From Virgibacillus sp. SK37 (GTDB lineage Bacteria > Bacillota > Bacilli > Bacillales > Amphibacillaceae), in contig NZ_CP007161.1 in NCBI RefSeq assembly GCF_000725285.1, positions 2,890,213 to 2,954,212 on the forward strand: DNA of 64,000 nucleotides. The letters are read 5' to 3'. Shown here in pieces: positions 51,566 to 59,904 of the stretch (position 1 is the stretch's first letter; the number at the start of each line of letters is the position of its first letter). The position numbers were made by a program, and so were the translations under genes. The notes under the pieces were generated by a model. It was not told the DNA's origin and ran no database searches. It worked only from the letters and a program-made list of their open reading frames with translations.

Positions 51566-53986
51566 CTATCTTTTCCCTTTGCCGTTAGCTCGGATGCGCA
51601 CGTCATCTGTCAGTTTTGAATTTTCTTCCTTCTTATCTAAAACTTTTCCATAAACATTGTATACATCTATGTTATTGCTAAACGCAAGATCTAACTCTCG
51701 TTTTCTTGGACGAATTTCAGGGATTGTCCCTTCAAACAAAAATGTAGTGGCAGAAACTTGCTCTGCTAACTTAAATTCAATTTCCGAGTCACCGATCGTT
51801 CCAGAGAGCTTCCGATCACCCGTTAACATGACATAGCTATCAAATGTCATTTCCACCTGAATAGTTTCTCCAGGCCGATAAACATTTGGGGTTTTCTTTA
51901 CTGTACCAAAAGCTTCAACTCGTGGTGCGGGAGCCTCTTTCTCCTTTTTCCACTTAACAAAGTCGGTATTAAATTTCCTAAAATCCATGACAGTATTTGG
52001 GGTACCTTCATAAAAAAGACCAATATTTCCATCTGTTAAATTAGTAAGACTGGAATAGCCGTAATGCCCTTCTTTGACAAGCTGATCATATTTCCAATCA
52101 ATTGAATATTTTTTATGCCCATTTTCATAGGTTCCTGATTCTTCTATTAGCCCTATTCGTACTGTTCCATTCACTCTGCTCACAGAGTTATTGGCACTGG
52201 AGAAGATAAGTGCCTCTTTGCCATCAACATTACCATCATAGCGAATAACAGACATCTGGCTATATGGCGCAACCAGATCCTTTTCTGTTACAACTTCGTC
52301 ATCCCATGTTTCTCCACCGTCAAAGCTTGTAGCAATTTGCGCATAACCAGAACGGTTTCTCATAAACAATTTCAGCTGACCATCAGGCATTTCAACAACC
52401 TGTGACTCAGTAACCTCGTAGGCATTATTATTAAAGTCCTTCTCATGAATGACCTCTCCGTTTCCTACAACTCTTCCTTCATTAGGTGATGCACCGCGGT
52501 GCCATGTCTTACCATTATCGTCACTATAAACAACGGCACTCGCCTGTTTAAAGTTATCATTTAAAAAGTACACTGGGAAAACAAGTCTTCCTTTATGTTC
52601 ACCTTCTGTTAATTGAATACCGTTACCTGGTCCAGTACCTAGGAATGCCATCCACTCTTCTTTTACCTCATCATTTAAGTCAATCGTTCCTTCCCATGTT
52701 TCCCCTTCATCATCACTATAATAGAGTTCGAGATAGGAAGTTTTATATGGCTTCAAAGGTGTCGTCTTACTGAATATATTGTCTATTTTTTCTCCATTTA
52801 AGTATAGGTTCCTTCTTTCATCAACCTTGTAATTCGTTTGATTTCCTTTATTATCATACACTTGTCCACCATCGCGAACAGTATATTCCTTTCCGGATTC
52901 ATCTGTTAGAAGCATATACTTTTCCCCATCAATTGATTTAAAACCAGTTCCTTTATAGGAATTCACTCCAAAACCACCCATTAGACCTGCACCATGCGGA
53001 AAGCCATCTACTAAGGCGAATACGCGTTCATTTGTCTTGTCCTGAAGAAAAGCTAAATCAATATTAGAAGCTTGGTCAGGATAGTCGTTGACCATAATAC
53101 CGTTCTTTTCCCAAGTGTCTCCATCATCAAAGCTTCTCCGAATAACCGCATCAATATTATTTGGAGAATCAGCTCCATTTTCTACCCGGCGGTCAATTCC
53201 GGCAATCAATGTACCTTTTTCTGTATAAAATAGTGCTGGAATTCGATAATTATTGGAGTCCATAAAGCCTGGGTAAAAAATACTTTCAGGGTCCGTTACA
53301 TAGGCTTCGTCTGGCATTGGATTTACAAGTGGTGCAGCACTTGTCACTCCTGTAATTGCCGTCAAAGTTTCGTCAGAGAGTGGCTGATTGTAAATCTTTG
53401 CAAAGTCAATATCCCCCTTGAAAGGATAATTGTTCCCACCAGCTGCTCTCTCTGTTCTGCCAAGTTGAGCACTGTTCGGCTTGTGTATATTGTTTAAAAA
53501 TTTCCTAGGTGACGTGGTGTCTTCTTTAATTAATTCTCCATCCAGGAAGTATTTATATCCTGCTTCTTTATCTACCACCATTGCCAGTGTATAGACATGT
53601 CCTTCTTTTAGGTTTGCAGCAGCAGATGTATGAACGTTTTCTTGGGGTTCCCCTGGCTTTTGAAATCGATTTTCACTACCAATGGACGATGGGGAGATGT
53701 ATAAATGGAAATGACCATTAGCGAGATTACTATTACTTAGTGAAAATAATGACATAATAGAAGATCCCGTATAACGAAAGCGTACAACAATCGTCCCTTC
53801 TTCCAATTTCTTCAGCTTATCAATTTCACTATTAAGATTTGTGAAATACCCATTTTCTATTTGCTCATTCTCTACACTTACTATTGGTTCAGCATTAGGT
53901 GCAGATGCTTCAACTAGCTTCTGATCTGCTCCTATGAAAACAAGAATTAACACCGAAAAAATGATAACGTATACATTTTTCTTCAA
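51566..53986 (-). CDS. nanH: Secreted exo-alpha-sialidase (GH33) with N-terminal lectin domain
   Basis: This 806-aa protein has a signal peptide (residues 1-28, cleavage after VEASA), a concanavalin-like sialidase N-terminal/CBM40 domain (about 35-215; YFLDGELIKED, FKGDIDFAKIYNQPLSDE), then the GH33 propeller with YRIPALFY (about 247) and four Asp boxes: SFDDGDTW (290), SDDEGETW (428), SDDNGKTW (488) and SFDGGETW (557). A C-terminal beta-sandwich-like region (about 690-800) follows. No LPXTG or membrane anchor is present, so the enzyme is released. It frees terminal sialic acids for uptake by the SiaPQM-like system and NanA/NanE at 11-17 kb. Confidence 0.95.
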   Translation of the reverse strand: MKKNVYVIIFSVLILVFIGADQKLVEASAPNAEPIVSVENEQIENGYFTNLNSEIDKLKKLEEGTIVVRFRYTGSSIMSLFSLSNSNLANGHFHLYISPSSIGSENRFQKPGEPQENVHTSAAANLKEGHVYTLAMVVDKEAGYKYFLDGELIKEDTTSPRKFLNNIHKPNSAQLGRTERAAGGNNYPFKGDIDFAKIYNQPLSDETLTAITGVTSAAPLVNPMPDEAYVTDPESIFYPGFMDSNNYRIPALFYTEKGTLIAGIDRRVENGADSPNNIDAVIRRSFDDGDTWEKNGIMVNDYPDQASNIDLAFLQDKTNERVFALVDGFPHGAGLMGGFGVNSYKGTGFKSIDGEKYMLLTDESGKEYTVRDGGQVYDNKGNQTNYKVDERRNLYLNGEKIDNIFSKTTPLKPYKTSYLELYYSDDEGETWEGTIDLNDEVKEEWMAFLGTGPGNGIQLTEGEHKGRLVFPVYFLNDNFKQASAVVYSDDNGKTWHRGASPNEGRVVGNGEVIHEKDFNNNAYEVTESQVVEMPDGQLKLFMRNRSGYAQIATSFDGGETWDDEVVTEKDLVAPYSQMSVIRYDGNVDGKEALIFSSANNSVSRVNGTVRIGLIEESGTYENGHKKYSIDWKYDQLVKEGHYGYSSLTNLTDGNIGLFYEGTPNTVMDFRKFNTDFVKWKKEKEAPAPRVEAFGTVKKTPNVYRPGETIQVEMTFDSYVMLTGDRKLSGTIGDSEIEFKLAEQVSATTFLFEGTIPEIRPRKRELDLAFSNNIDVYNVYGKVLDKKEENSKLTDDVRIRANGKGKR

Positions 53987-54066
53987 TTCACTTCCTCCTT
54001 CTTAAACTGTATAAACATTTTTTCGTCATACCTCCTTCTAATGTTTACCAATTTTAATTAGTTGAA

Positions 54067-54095
54067 ATATTATCATAATGATAGTTAGGTGTCAA
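54067..54095 (-). promoter_or_regulatory. Sialidase promoter with operator-like sequences
   Basis: On the minus strand TTGACA (54090-54095), a 17-bp spacer and TAATAT (54067-54072) form a strong sigma-A promoter. AGTTAGGTGTCAAAA (54082-54096, plus strand) matches one arm of the nanE operator at 13 of 15 positions. The spacer also holds the palindrome TATCAT-A-ATGATA (54070-54082). Confidence 0.8.
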
Positions 54096-54254
54096 AATGA
54101 TAAATAATAAGAACAGCGATTATCATTAAAGAAAAAATGATGGTATGTAAACATCTTGCAATAAATATAGTGCATAAGTCCTTTGCTAATCTGTTATTCC
54201 ACTAAAAGAAAATTAAAAAATGATCCATCAGCCTCTTAATTATTTCTTAAACAG

Positions 54255-54283
54255 GAAAAAAGCACCCTTTTAAAAAGAGTGCT
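54255..54283 (-). terminator. Terminator of the LacI-family gene
   Basis: AGCACTCTTTT / AAAAGGGTGCT stem followed by TTTTTT on the minus strand, roughly 100 bp after the regulator stop. Confidence 0.85.
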
Positions 54284-54379
54284 GAAGTCTGTATAGATAT
54301 ATTCGGAAAAATTACCTTAAGTATTAGCAGATAGTTTATAAAAGAACTAAACGAAACGACCTGCTTCTGATTAAGCAAG

Positions 54380-55378
54380 TCAGAAACACCATTCCCCAGA
54401 TTCCTTTGTGGATGCTCTTAAAATTAACTCCACATCATGAATTTCTGATTTAACTTCTGTTTCAGGATCTTCAATTTGTTTAATCAGTAGTTCAGCAGCT
54501 TGCTTCCCAATTGCATAAATTGGTTGCTTTATTGTCGTTAATGGAGGCGAGGTAATCTTGCCTAGCTCTATATCATCAAATCCAATTACTGAAAGCTTTT
54601 CTGGTACTGGGATGTTTAAATACTCAGCGGCTTTCAGCACGCCTATTGCCATTAGGTCGTTCGCTGCAAAGATACCGTCTATGGATGGATTATTCTTGAG
54701 CATTTCCAGACCAGCATGAAAACCTCCACGAATATTGTAATCACCAACCTGTACAAAGTCACTTGTCAACCAGTCTTCTTTTTTTACAACATCCAAGTAA
54801 CCTTGCAGCCTGTTTCTAGAGCTACTTACATTTTCCGGACCACAAATATGTCCAATTTGTTTACAACCTATCGATTGCAAATGCTCGACAGCTTGTCTTG
54901 CCCCATCTCGATTATCTACGGTGACGGAAGCGAGTCCAGAACTAATTTTTCTATCCAATGCCACCATTGGCACATTCACATTTTCAATTTGTATGGCTTT
55001 GATCGTATTTGAGACAAAAATAAAGCCATCAATCGACTTTTGTAATAATGCCTGTAAATAGTCCATTTCCTTTTGGTTATCGTTATCTGTATTACATAAA
55101 ATAAATGTATATCCCCTCTTATTTGCCATATCCTCCACAGCTCTGGCCAGCTCTGAAAAAAAGGGGTTTTGAATATCAGGTACAAATAATGCAATCATTT
55201 TTGACCTTCCTTTAAATAAACTACGGGCAACATCATTTGGCCGATAATCCAATTGCTTTATTGCTTCTTCCACCTTTTGCTTTGTATTTTCATTTACATA
55301 TCCGTTTGCATTGATGACTCGAGAAACAGTTGCTACAGATACATTTGCTAATTTGGCAACATCTCTAATTGTTGACAT
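54380..55378 (-). CDS. LacI-family transcriptional regulator
   Basis: This roughly 332-aa repressor has the LacI HTH at residues 2-50 (TIRDVAKLANVSVATVSRVINANGYVNENT, hinge YRPNDVARSL) and a periplasmic-binding-protein-like effector domain (IALFVPDIQNPFFSELARAVED ... VIGFDDIELGKITSPPLTTI). The ATG at 55378 follows GAGGTGAG by 7 bases; 16 codons of open frame upstream have no ribosome binding site. Two TGTAACNCGTTACA-like operators in its promoter indicate self-repression. The effector is probably a sugar. I see no copy of its operator at the sialidase promoter, so its targets may lie outside the window. Confidence 0.88.
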   Translation of the reverse strand: MSTIRDVAKLANVSVATVSRVINANGYVNENTKQKVEEAIKQLDYRPNDVARSLFKGRSKMIALFVPDIQNPFFSELARAVEDMANKRGYTFILCNTDNDNQKEMDYLQALLQKSIDGFIFVSNTIKAIQIENVNVPMVALDRKISSGLASVTVDNRDGARQAVEHLQSIGCKQIGHICGPENVSSSRNRLQGYLDVVKKEDWLTSDFVQVGDYNIRGGFHAGLEMLKNNPSIDGIFAANDLMAIGVLKAAEYLNIPVPEKLSVIGFDDIELGKITSPPLTTIKQPIYAIGKQAAELLIKQIEDPETEVKSEIHDVELILRASTKESGEWCF

Positions 55379-55398
55379 CTGTAAACTCACCTCACTAT

Positions 55399-55446
55399 GT
55401 AACGCGTTATACATCCACTTATACAAAATATGTGTAACCCGTTACA
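55399..55446. promoter_or_regulatory. Two LacI-type operators
   Basis: TGTAACGCGTTATA (55399-55412) and TGTAACCCGTTACA (55433-55446) are dyads with the central CG-type core of LacI-family sites, 34 bp apart. The second lies directly at the start of transcription, the first in the leader. They should be sites of autorepression. Confidence 0.8.
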
Positions 55447-55449
55447 TAA

Positions 55450-55478
55450 ATAATAAATTGATTTTGTAAGCTTGTCAA
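55450..55478 (-). promoter_or_regulatory. Promoter of the LacI-type regulator
   Basis: On the minus strand TTGACA (55473-55478), a 17-bp spacer and TATTAT (55450-55455). Confidence 0.8.
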
Positions 55479-55700
55479 TAGTGCAAAAACTGAAGAAATT
55501 GAAGTTTGTTTATGTATAGCTGAACTCTTACTAAAATTTAACTCATTTCTTCATCCTTGAATAAATGAAGAAGCGAAATGTAAAATGAGTATAAAGTTAA
55601 ATGCACACGATTTCTATTTTATCTATTAGTCCAATCACCCTGCTTAGGAAAATTAAGACATATCCTGTGTAATCTATATTTAAAAGGAGATGAGTATGAA

Positions 55701-56246
55701 ATGACTTTATCTTATACAAATTTTCGTGGTGAAGCATATTATTTGCATAGTAGTGCGACAAAGAAAGGAAATTTAACCTATCATTTTTCTAAAAAAGTTA
55801 AAGATAATGCAATAGATCAATTACCTAAGGGTTATGAAATATATGAAAATCCAAATGGGAAAGTATATTTACGAAAAGAACAGAAACAGATTGTTAGTGA
55901 TCAGGAAATAAAAACGATTAAAAAAGGTCTTGAATACTACTCTCCTATAAAGGATATAAAGCTCGATGTAAAAAAGGAATATATTTATATTTATTACGCA
56001 AATAAAGAATTAGGGGAAGTTTTACCGTTTATGGATTCCCATACACAGGATAAATATAAGCAATATGAGACGGAACTGCGATTAGTATTAATTGACGAGG
56101 ATGAACGATGTTTTGTAATGGAACGCTTCTGTTTTTTGGGGGGTGTTGATGATTGGATTGATTTGGAAGATTCGACAGATATAGAGGCTCTTCTAGCAAA
56201 GTATGCTCCACATATTGGACAAGAGACACTATTTGAGTTTGGGTAA
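55701..56246 (+). CDS. Hypothetical protein
   Basis: This 181-aa soluble, acidic protein of mixed alpha/beta composition has no signal peptide or membrane span. It contains YYLHSSATKKGNLTYHFSKKV near the start, YEIYENPNGKVYLRK, and ERCFVMERFCFLGGVDDWIDLED near residue 140. I do not recognise a characterised family. The ATG is preceded by AAAGGAG at 11 bases; the ATG triplets between are out of frame or lead to a quick stop. Coding quality is good throughout. Confidence 0.7.
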   Translation: MTLSYTNFRGEAYYLHSSATKKGNLTYHFSKKVKDNAIDQLPKGYEIYENPNGKVYLRKEQKQIVSDQEIKTIKKGLEYYSPIKDIKLDVKKEYIYIYYANKELGEVLPFMDSHTQDKYKQYETELRLVLIDEDERCFVMERFCFLGGVDDWIDLEDSTDIEALLAKYAPHIGQETLFEFG

Positions 56247-56255
56247 AAATATCAA

Positions 56256-56295
56256 ACAGGGGCGTATAGAAAGTACTTTTCGTAACGCCCCTGTT
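56256..56295. terminator. Bidirectional terminator
   Basis: ACAGGGGCGT and ACGCCCCTGT form a 10-bp GC-rich stem with a 19-base loop between converging genes. T tracts are short. Confidence 0.75.
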
Positions 56296-56298
56296 CTG

Positions 56299-57342
56299 TT
56301 ATCGGTTTAAAGCTGCTCCCTTTTCCTGTGCGGCACGTTTTCTAGGTCGTTGCTTCTTTTCACTATCTATCGGCATCGTTCCATTTTCAATGCCTAATTC
56401 ATCCAACCATCGCCGATAGGCAATGGTAAGTGCATCTGACTTTAAATGCATTTCTGCTTGCAGGTCTAACGGAAGCAATTCCGGCTTTTGGCTTTCTACT
56501 ATATCCAGGTCCTGATAAAAAATTGTATCCTGAAATTCCCTGAATGGCTCGTCGGGCTGATTCAGGTCGTAGTTTCTCGTTAAAAGCATAAAAACATTAC
56601 ATTGCTCATTGTCTTCTTGGTTAACTACTGTCAAAATCGTGAATTCCTCGTCCGACCCCTCTGTTGTTTTCGTAAATCTGGCAGCTGTTGGACTTAAAAT
56701 TTCATATACATAATCTGTATAACCACCTTTTGACCGGCCATCTGCGTTTGGCTGGTATACAGGGATCTTACTTGTAATAAAGCGGCCATCTATAAAATCA
56801 ACATCATAATCTACTATTTCAGCATGCTCCGCATCTCCTAGCATTCCTTCATGTACGAACATTAAATGAGAAACATCAAGGAAATTTTCTATAATTCTAG
56901 GTGCATTTGCTTTTACCTCATAGGAGCCGCAAATAATTGTTCGGTAGCCTTCCTGGTTATATTCCGGATAGTTAATTAATTGGATTGGTTCATCACCAAG
57001 GTTTACCCAAATGAGTCCTAAATACTCCTGACAATGGTACACCGTTGCTTTTGCTTTCTTCGGGATTGGCCGCTCACATGGGAGTGCAGGAATCTTAACA
57101 CACGTGCCCTCTGAATTATATTCCCACGCATGGTATGCACAAACTAAATTCCCATCAACAACTTTACCTAGTGAGAGGGCAGCTCCACGATGAATACACA
57201 GGTCCTTAAAAGCATGAACGCCTTTCTCATTTCGAAAAATAACTACCTTTTCTCCAAGCACGTATACCTGCTTCGGATCTTCTTGCAGTTCCTCCGATTT
57301 ACATACAGGGTGCCATTCGTTCCACAATCTATCTTGCTGCAT
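56299..57342 (-). CDS. Rieske non-heme iron oxygenase, large subunit
   Basis: This 347-aa Rieske oxygenase has the 2Fe-2S motif CIHRGAAL ... CAYHAWEY (C-x-H about residue 45, C-x2-H about 66) and the catalytic domain with bridging aspartate and iron ligands in RIIENFLDVSHLMFVHEG near residue 150. Such enzymes hydroxylate or demethylate aromatic and heterocyclic rings with electrons from a reductase, which is not encoded nearby. It lies directly downstream of a purine permease, so a purine or methylxanthine substrate is plausible (inference). The ATG at 57342 is favoured over 57348, which touches the AGGAGG. Confidence 0.85.
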   Translation of the reverse strand: MQQDRLWNEWHPVCKSEELQEDPKQVYVLGEKVVIFRNEKGVHAFKDLCIHRGAALSLGKVVDGNLVCAYHAWEYNSEGTCVKIPALPCERPIPKKAKATVYHCQEYLGLIWVNLGDEPIQLINYPEYNQEGYRTIICGSYEVKANAPRIIENFLDVSHLMFVHEGMLGDAEHAEIVDYDVDFIDGRFITSKIPVYQPNADGRSKGGYTDYVYEILSPTAARFTKTTEGSDEEFTILTVVNQEDNEQCNVFMLLTRNYDLNQPDEPFREFQDTIFYQDLDIVESQKPELLPLDLQAEMHLKSDALTIAYRRWLDELGIENGTMPIDSEKKQRPRKRAAQEKGAALNR

Positions 57343-57371
57343 AACCATTCCTCCTCAGATAAATTAAATTG

Positions 57372-57413
57372 GTTCAGGGGGACGGTTCGCTTGTCCCCGA
57401 GACAGAAGAACCT
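57372..57413. repeat. Dispersed GC-rich dyad element
   Basis: Nested arms GGTTC/GAACC and GGGGAC/GTCCCC form a cruciform between the permease and Rieske genes. GGGGACGGTTC also occurs at the terminator at 48878-48918. I recognise this as a type of dispersed intergenic repeat of Bacillaceae, from memory. Confidence 0.55.
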
Positions 57414-57429
57414 TCCCTCTGTATCAGCC

Positions 57430-58791
57430 TTACTTACTAACACTTATTGGAATTACGTTACTATCTTGCTTTTTTTCAGGAAGTACGAAATTAAGTACTA
57501 ATGCGGCAATTGCTCCTACGGCTATACCAGAAGAAACAAAGTAAGTTACCAGATTTGGTAACCCATTCGCTATCTCTGCTGGCATAAGAACAGCAGATAA
57601 TGCAAGCATGATAGGAAGTCCAATAACAATCATATTTCTTTCTGTAAATGGCGCATTTTTAATTACTTTAAAACCGTTCATCATAATAACAACACATAAA
57701 ATCGCAAATACACCATTAATTACTGGGGCCGGAATGCTCGCAATAACATTCATGATTTTTGGCATCATTCCAAGTGCAATCAAAATAGCACCACCTGCAA
57801 TAATCGGTTTACGGCTCTTTACACCTGTAATTGCTATGATTCCGGCATTAGAAGAATATCCTGTCACAGGTGTTCCGCCAAAGAAGGATCCAACAAAGCA
57901 ACCAAGACCCTCTCCAAACGCTCCGCCATTTAATCGCTTCCCATCCAGTTTTTCATCCGCTACTTCACCTACCGTAAACCATGTGCCTGTTGTTTCAATT
58001 ACGATAATCAAATAAATGGCAAGCATAATTAAAATCGCATCTATTTCAAATGTTGGTGTACCAAATGCAAATATACTTGGCAAAGCGAACCATGGAACCT
58101 CACTAACATGTGAAAAATCTACAAGACCAAAGAAAGCTGCTACTAAAGTTCCAATTCCTAATGAAAGCATGACAGAAGCTACTTTCATAAATTTAAATTT
58201 TGTTTTCACGTTGTCTCCTATATACATACAAGCAATAAGTACGGCTGCTGTAATGAAAGCAACCAGGATATTCACTTGGAAGCTTCCAGGTGCATTATAA
58301 ATGGAATTAATCGCAGCGGGCATCAGGGAAATCCCTACAACGACGATAACCGTCCCTGCAACAAGTGGTGGAATGAATTTTAATACAAGCTTACTAAATA
58401 TGTTTAACGGTTTGCCAAGTAGAGAAATGAGTATGGCTCCAGGTATCAGACTACCAATCATTGCTCCTATTCCTGATGTTGTGCCAATCGCTGCCAATGC
58501 GCTAATCGGAACAAACGAAGGTCCCTGCATCACAGGCAGCTTCATAGCAAAGCCAGCCTGAATGATTGTTGCAATACCACATGCAATAAACGTCATTTGG
58601 ATCAATAACGCACTATCAGCTACAGAAAAGGATAATAATCCAGCCAATATAATTGGAGGAATAAAGAGGTCCATTGCGAGTACATGCTGTAGTCCAACAA
58701 AGAGCGACTTTCCAACAGAGATTTCTGCTTCCTTATCCTGCTGTTCCACCTCGTTAATTTCTGTTTCTTGTTTTCTAGCTGTGTTATCCAT
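57430..58791 (-). CDS. NCS2-family purine permease
   Basis: This 453-aa nucleobase:cation symporter-2 protein has 14 hydrophobic segments, with VGLQHVLAMDLFIPPIILAG at helix 1, VMQGPSFVPISALAAIG at helix 3, the substrate glutamate in IETTGTWFTVGEVAD near helix 8, and the NAT signature GGTPVTGYSSNAGIIAITGVKSR near helix 10. It imports a purine (xanthine, urate or guanine type). The start at 58791 follows GGAGGGAG; the open frame upstream is leader sequence. The nearest promoter signals are those of the guanine-type riboswitch about 800 bp upstream. Confidence 0.9.
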   Translation of the reverse strand: MDNTARKQETEINEVEQQDKEAEISVGKSLFVGLQHVLAMDLFIPPIILAGLLSFSVADSALLIQMTFIACGIATIIQAGFAMKLPVMQGPSFVPISALAAIGTTSGIGAMIGSLIPGAILISLLGKPLNIFSKLVLKFIPPLVAGTVIVVVGISLMPAAINSIYNAPGSFQVNILVAFITAAVLIACMYIGDNVKTKFKFMKVASVMLSLGIGTLVAAFFGLVDFSHVSEVPWFALPSIFAFGTPTFEIDAILIMLAIYLIIVIETTGTWFTVGEVADEKLDGKRLNGGAFGEGLGCFVGSFFGGTPVTGYSSNAGIIAITGVKSRKPIIAGGAILIALGMMPKIMNVIASIPAPVINGVFAILCVVIMMNGFKVIKNAPFTERNMIVIGLPIMLALSAVLMPAEIANGLPNLVTYFVSSGIAVGAIAALVLNFVLPEKKQDSNVIPISVSK

Positions 58792-58959
58792 ATTTCTAAC
58801 TCCCTCCAATTTATATACATAGGTGATAATAATGAGCTTACGAATAAATTTATTTAGTTCTACTGCAAATACTAGGGCACAAACCTTATCCCGTACATTC
58901 ATAGTAGGAGTAAAATGCGAACTAGAGAAAACTTACTTTTCTTTTTAATGTTAAATAAC

Positions 58960-59155
58960 ACCGCTACGGAAAAATACTGCGTTTTCGGGGGCGGCTGATG
59001 AGCCTCGGGCCAACACGATGTTGGTCATGAAGGCGTTGCGACAGGACGTCGCGACTTTAGCCTTCCAACCCCTATAACGCATTCCGGGGTCTCACCTATG
59101 CCTCATCTCCCCCAGAAGTCTCCGTATTTTTCCTTCGCTAAGGTTTATTTTTTTG
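58960..59155. repeat. Dispersed intergenic repeat, about 195 bp, with inverted ends
   Basis: It starts CCGCTACGGAAAAATAC and ends GTATTTTTCCTTCGCTAAGG, an imperfect terminal inverted repeat. Inside are GGGGGCGGCTGATGAGCCTCGGG and a dyad CAACACGATGTTGG, and it is clearly GC-richer than its surroundings. From memory similar elements are scattered in Bacillaceae genomes. No coding frame is present; it may be a MITE or a REP-like RNA element. Confidence 0.65.
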
Positions 59156-59204
59156 CGAGCTAATAAATATAAATCTTTAAAAAACCTCTATACCAATTGA
59201 TTGG

Positions 59205-59320
59205 AATGAAAGATGACGACTCCTGCCGGAATAGCATGAGCTGAAGACCCTGCACGGAGCGTAGCGGAGGAAGCGGCTGAAGCCATGCCGGCGGAAAGCG
59301 TTCATCTGTAATGGAAATCA
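59205..59320. repeat. Dispersed intergenic repeat, about 115 bp
   Basis: GACTCCTGCCGG ... GAGCTGAAGACCCTGC ... GGCTGAAGCCATGCCGGCGGAAAGCG is a GC-rich, hairpin-forming element. From memory it is a member of a common intergenic repeat of Bacillus-type genomes. It has no open frame of note. Confidence 0.65.
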
Positions 59321-59504
59321 ATGTCGATAGGTGATCTCCTAAGAGTATTAAGACAACTGATTAGCCCCTATAACTCTGCTACAAGTTGAATACTCTCATA
59401 CCTCAAAACACAAGAGCGAAGTGTATTTTCCGAAACGGCCGTCCACTTTCCCGAATCATTGAATAACCCCACCAATATATTAGGAACATTTTCACTACCA
59501 ATAC

Positions 59505-59554
59505 AAAAAAGCCCGGAATACATGCTTTTCTATGAATAAGCATGTATCCCGGGC
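59505..59554 (-). terminator. Riboswitch expression-platform terminator
   Basis: On the minus strand GCCCGGGATACATG and CATGTATTCCGGGC form a near-perfect 14-bp stem followed by TTTTTT, about 60 bp downstream of the purine aptamer. A guanine-type riboswitch would form it when ligand is bound. Confidence 0.85.
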
Positions 59555-59613
59555 CTCGAATGAACCGAAATAAGAATAACATCTAAAGATACATAGACGT
59601 CACCCATACAAGC

Positions 59614-59684
59614 TTTTCATAGTCAGTTCATTTACGGTAAACTGGTAGAAACTCGCAGGCCATATCCCTGCTATTATATGAAAA
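59614..59684 (-). ncRNA. Purine (guanine-type) riboswitch aptamer
   Basis: On the minus strand the P1 arms TTTCATA / TATGAAA enclose the conserved core words TATAAT, GATATGG, AGTTTCTACC, ACCGTAAAT and GACTATG. The hairpins GCAGG/CCTGC (P2) and CAGTT/AACTG (P3) are formed. The specificity base in GACTATG is C, as in guanine/hypoxanthine riboswitches (adenine types have U). Ligand binding should stabilise the downstream terminator and turn off the transcript leading to the NCS2 permease. Confidence 0.95.
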
Positions 59685-59704
59685 ACATCATTAAGTTTGT
59701 CTTT

Positions 59705-59732
59705 AGTATAACATCCATTTTCTATTAAACAA
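59705..59732 (-). promoter_or_regulatory. Promoter of the purine riboswitch transcript
   Basis: On the minus strand TATACT (59705-59710) is a good -10, with TTGTTT (59727-59732) 16 bp upstream as a weak -35. The start of transcription would be about 15 bp before the aptamer. Confidence 0.6.
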
Positions 59733-59904
59733 GTATTTTTTTTGAAAAACTTCTACTCTATCCCTTGTCATAAACCTTGAATCCCTTAATCTATCTAGGT
59801 TTATCTCAAATATTAAAAAGCTGCACAGCCCACTGGACTTCCATATTCCATTCCATTATAATGGCTACTATAATTAACAAAATACGAACAATAAGGTGAT
59901 TGAT

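Larger units (their letters stand above)
53987..54379. other. Intergenic region between LacI regulator and sialidase
   Basis: It holds the LacI gene terminator (54255-54283) and the sialidase promoter (54067-54095). The transcript leader is about 75 bp and contains two AGGAGG-like sequences, the second serving the sialidase ATG. The rest is AT-rich with no other recognisable feature. Confidence 0.5.
55379..55700. other. Divergent promoter region of the LacI-type regulator
   Basis: It contains the autoregulatory operators and promoter of the LacI gene on the right-to-left side. The part nearest the rightward gene at 55701 is AT-rich, with an AAAGGAG ribosome binding site but no clear promoter boxes. 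Confidence 0.45.
58792..59510. other. Long repeat-filled leader between riboswitch and permease
   Basis: About 720 bp without a gene, containing two Bacillaceae-type dispersed repeats (58960-59155 and 59205-59320) and a segment (59435-59490) related to 51405-51465. If the permease depends on the riboswitch promoter, all of this is transcribed. Confidence 0.6.

Noticed and set aside
58792-58902. 37-codon N-terminal extension of the purine permease
   Set aside because: A strong GGAGGGAG lies before the ATG at 58791, and the extension has no ribosome binding site and does not resemble NCS2 N-termini.
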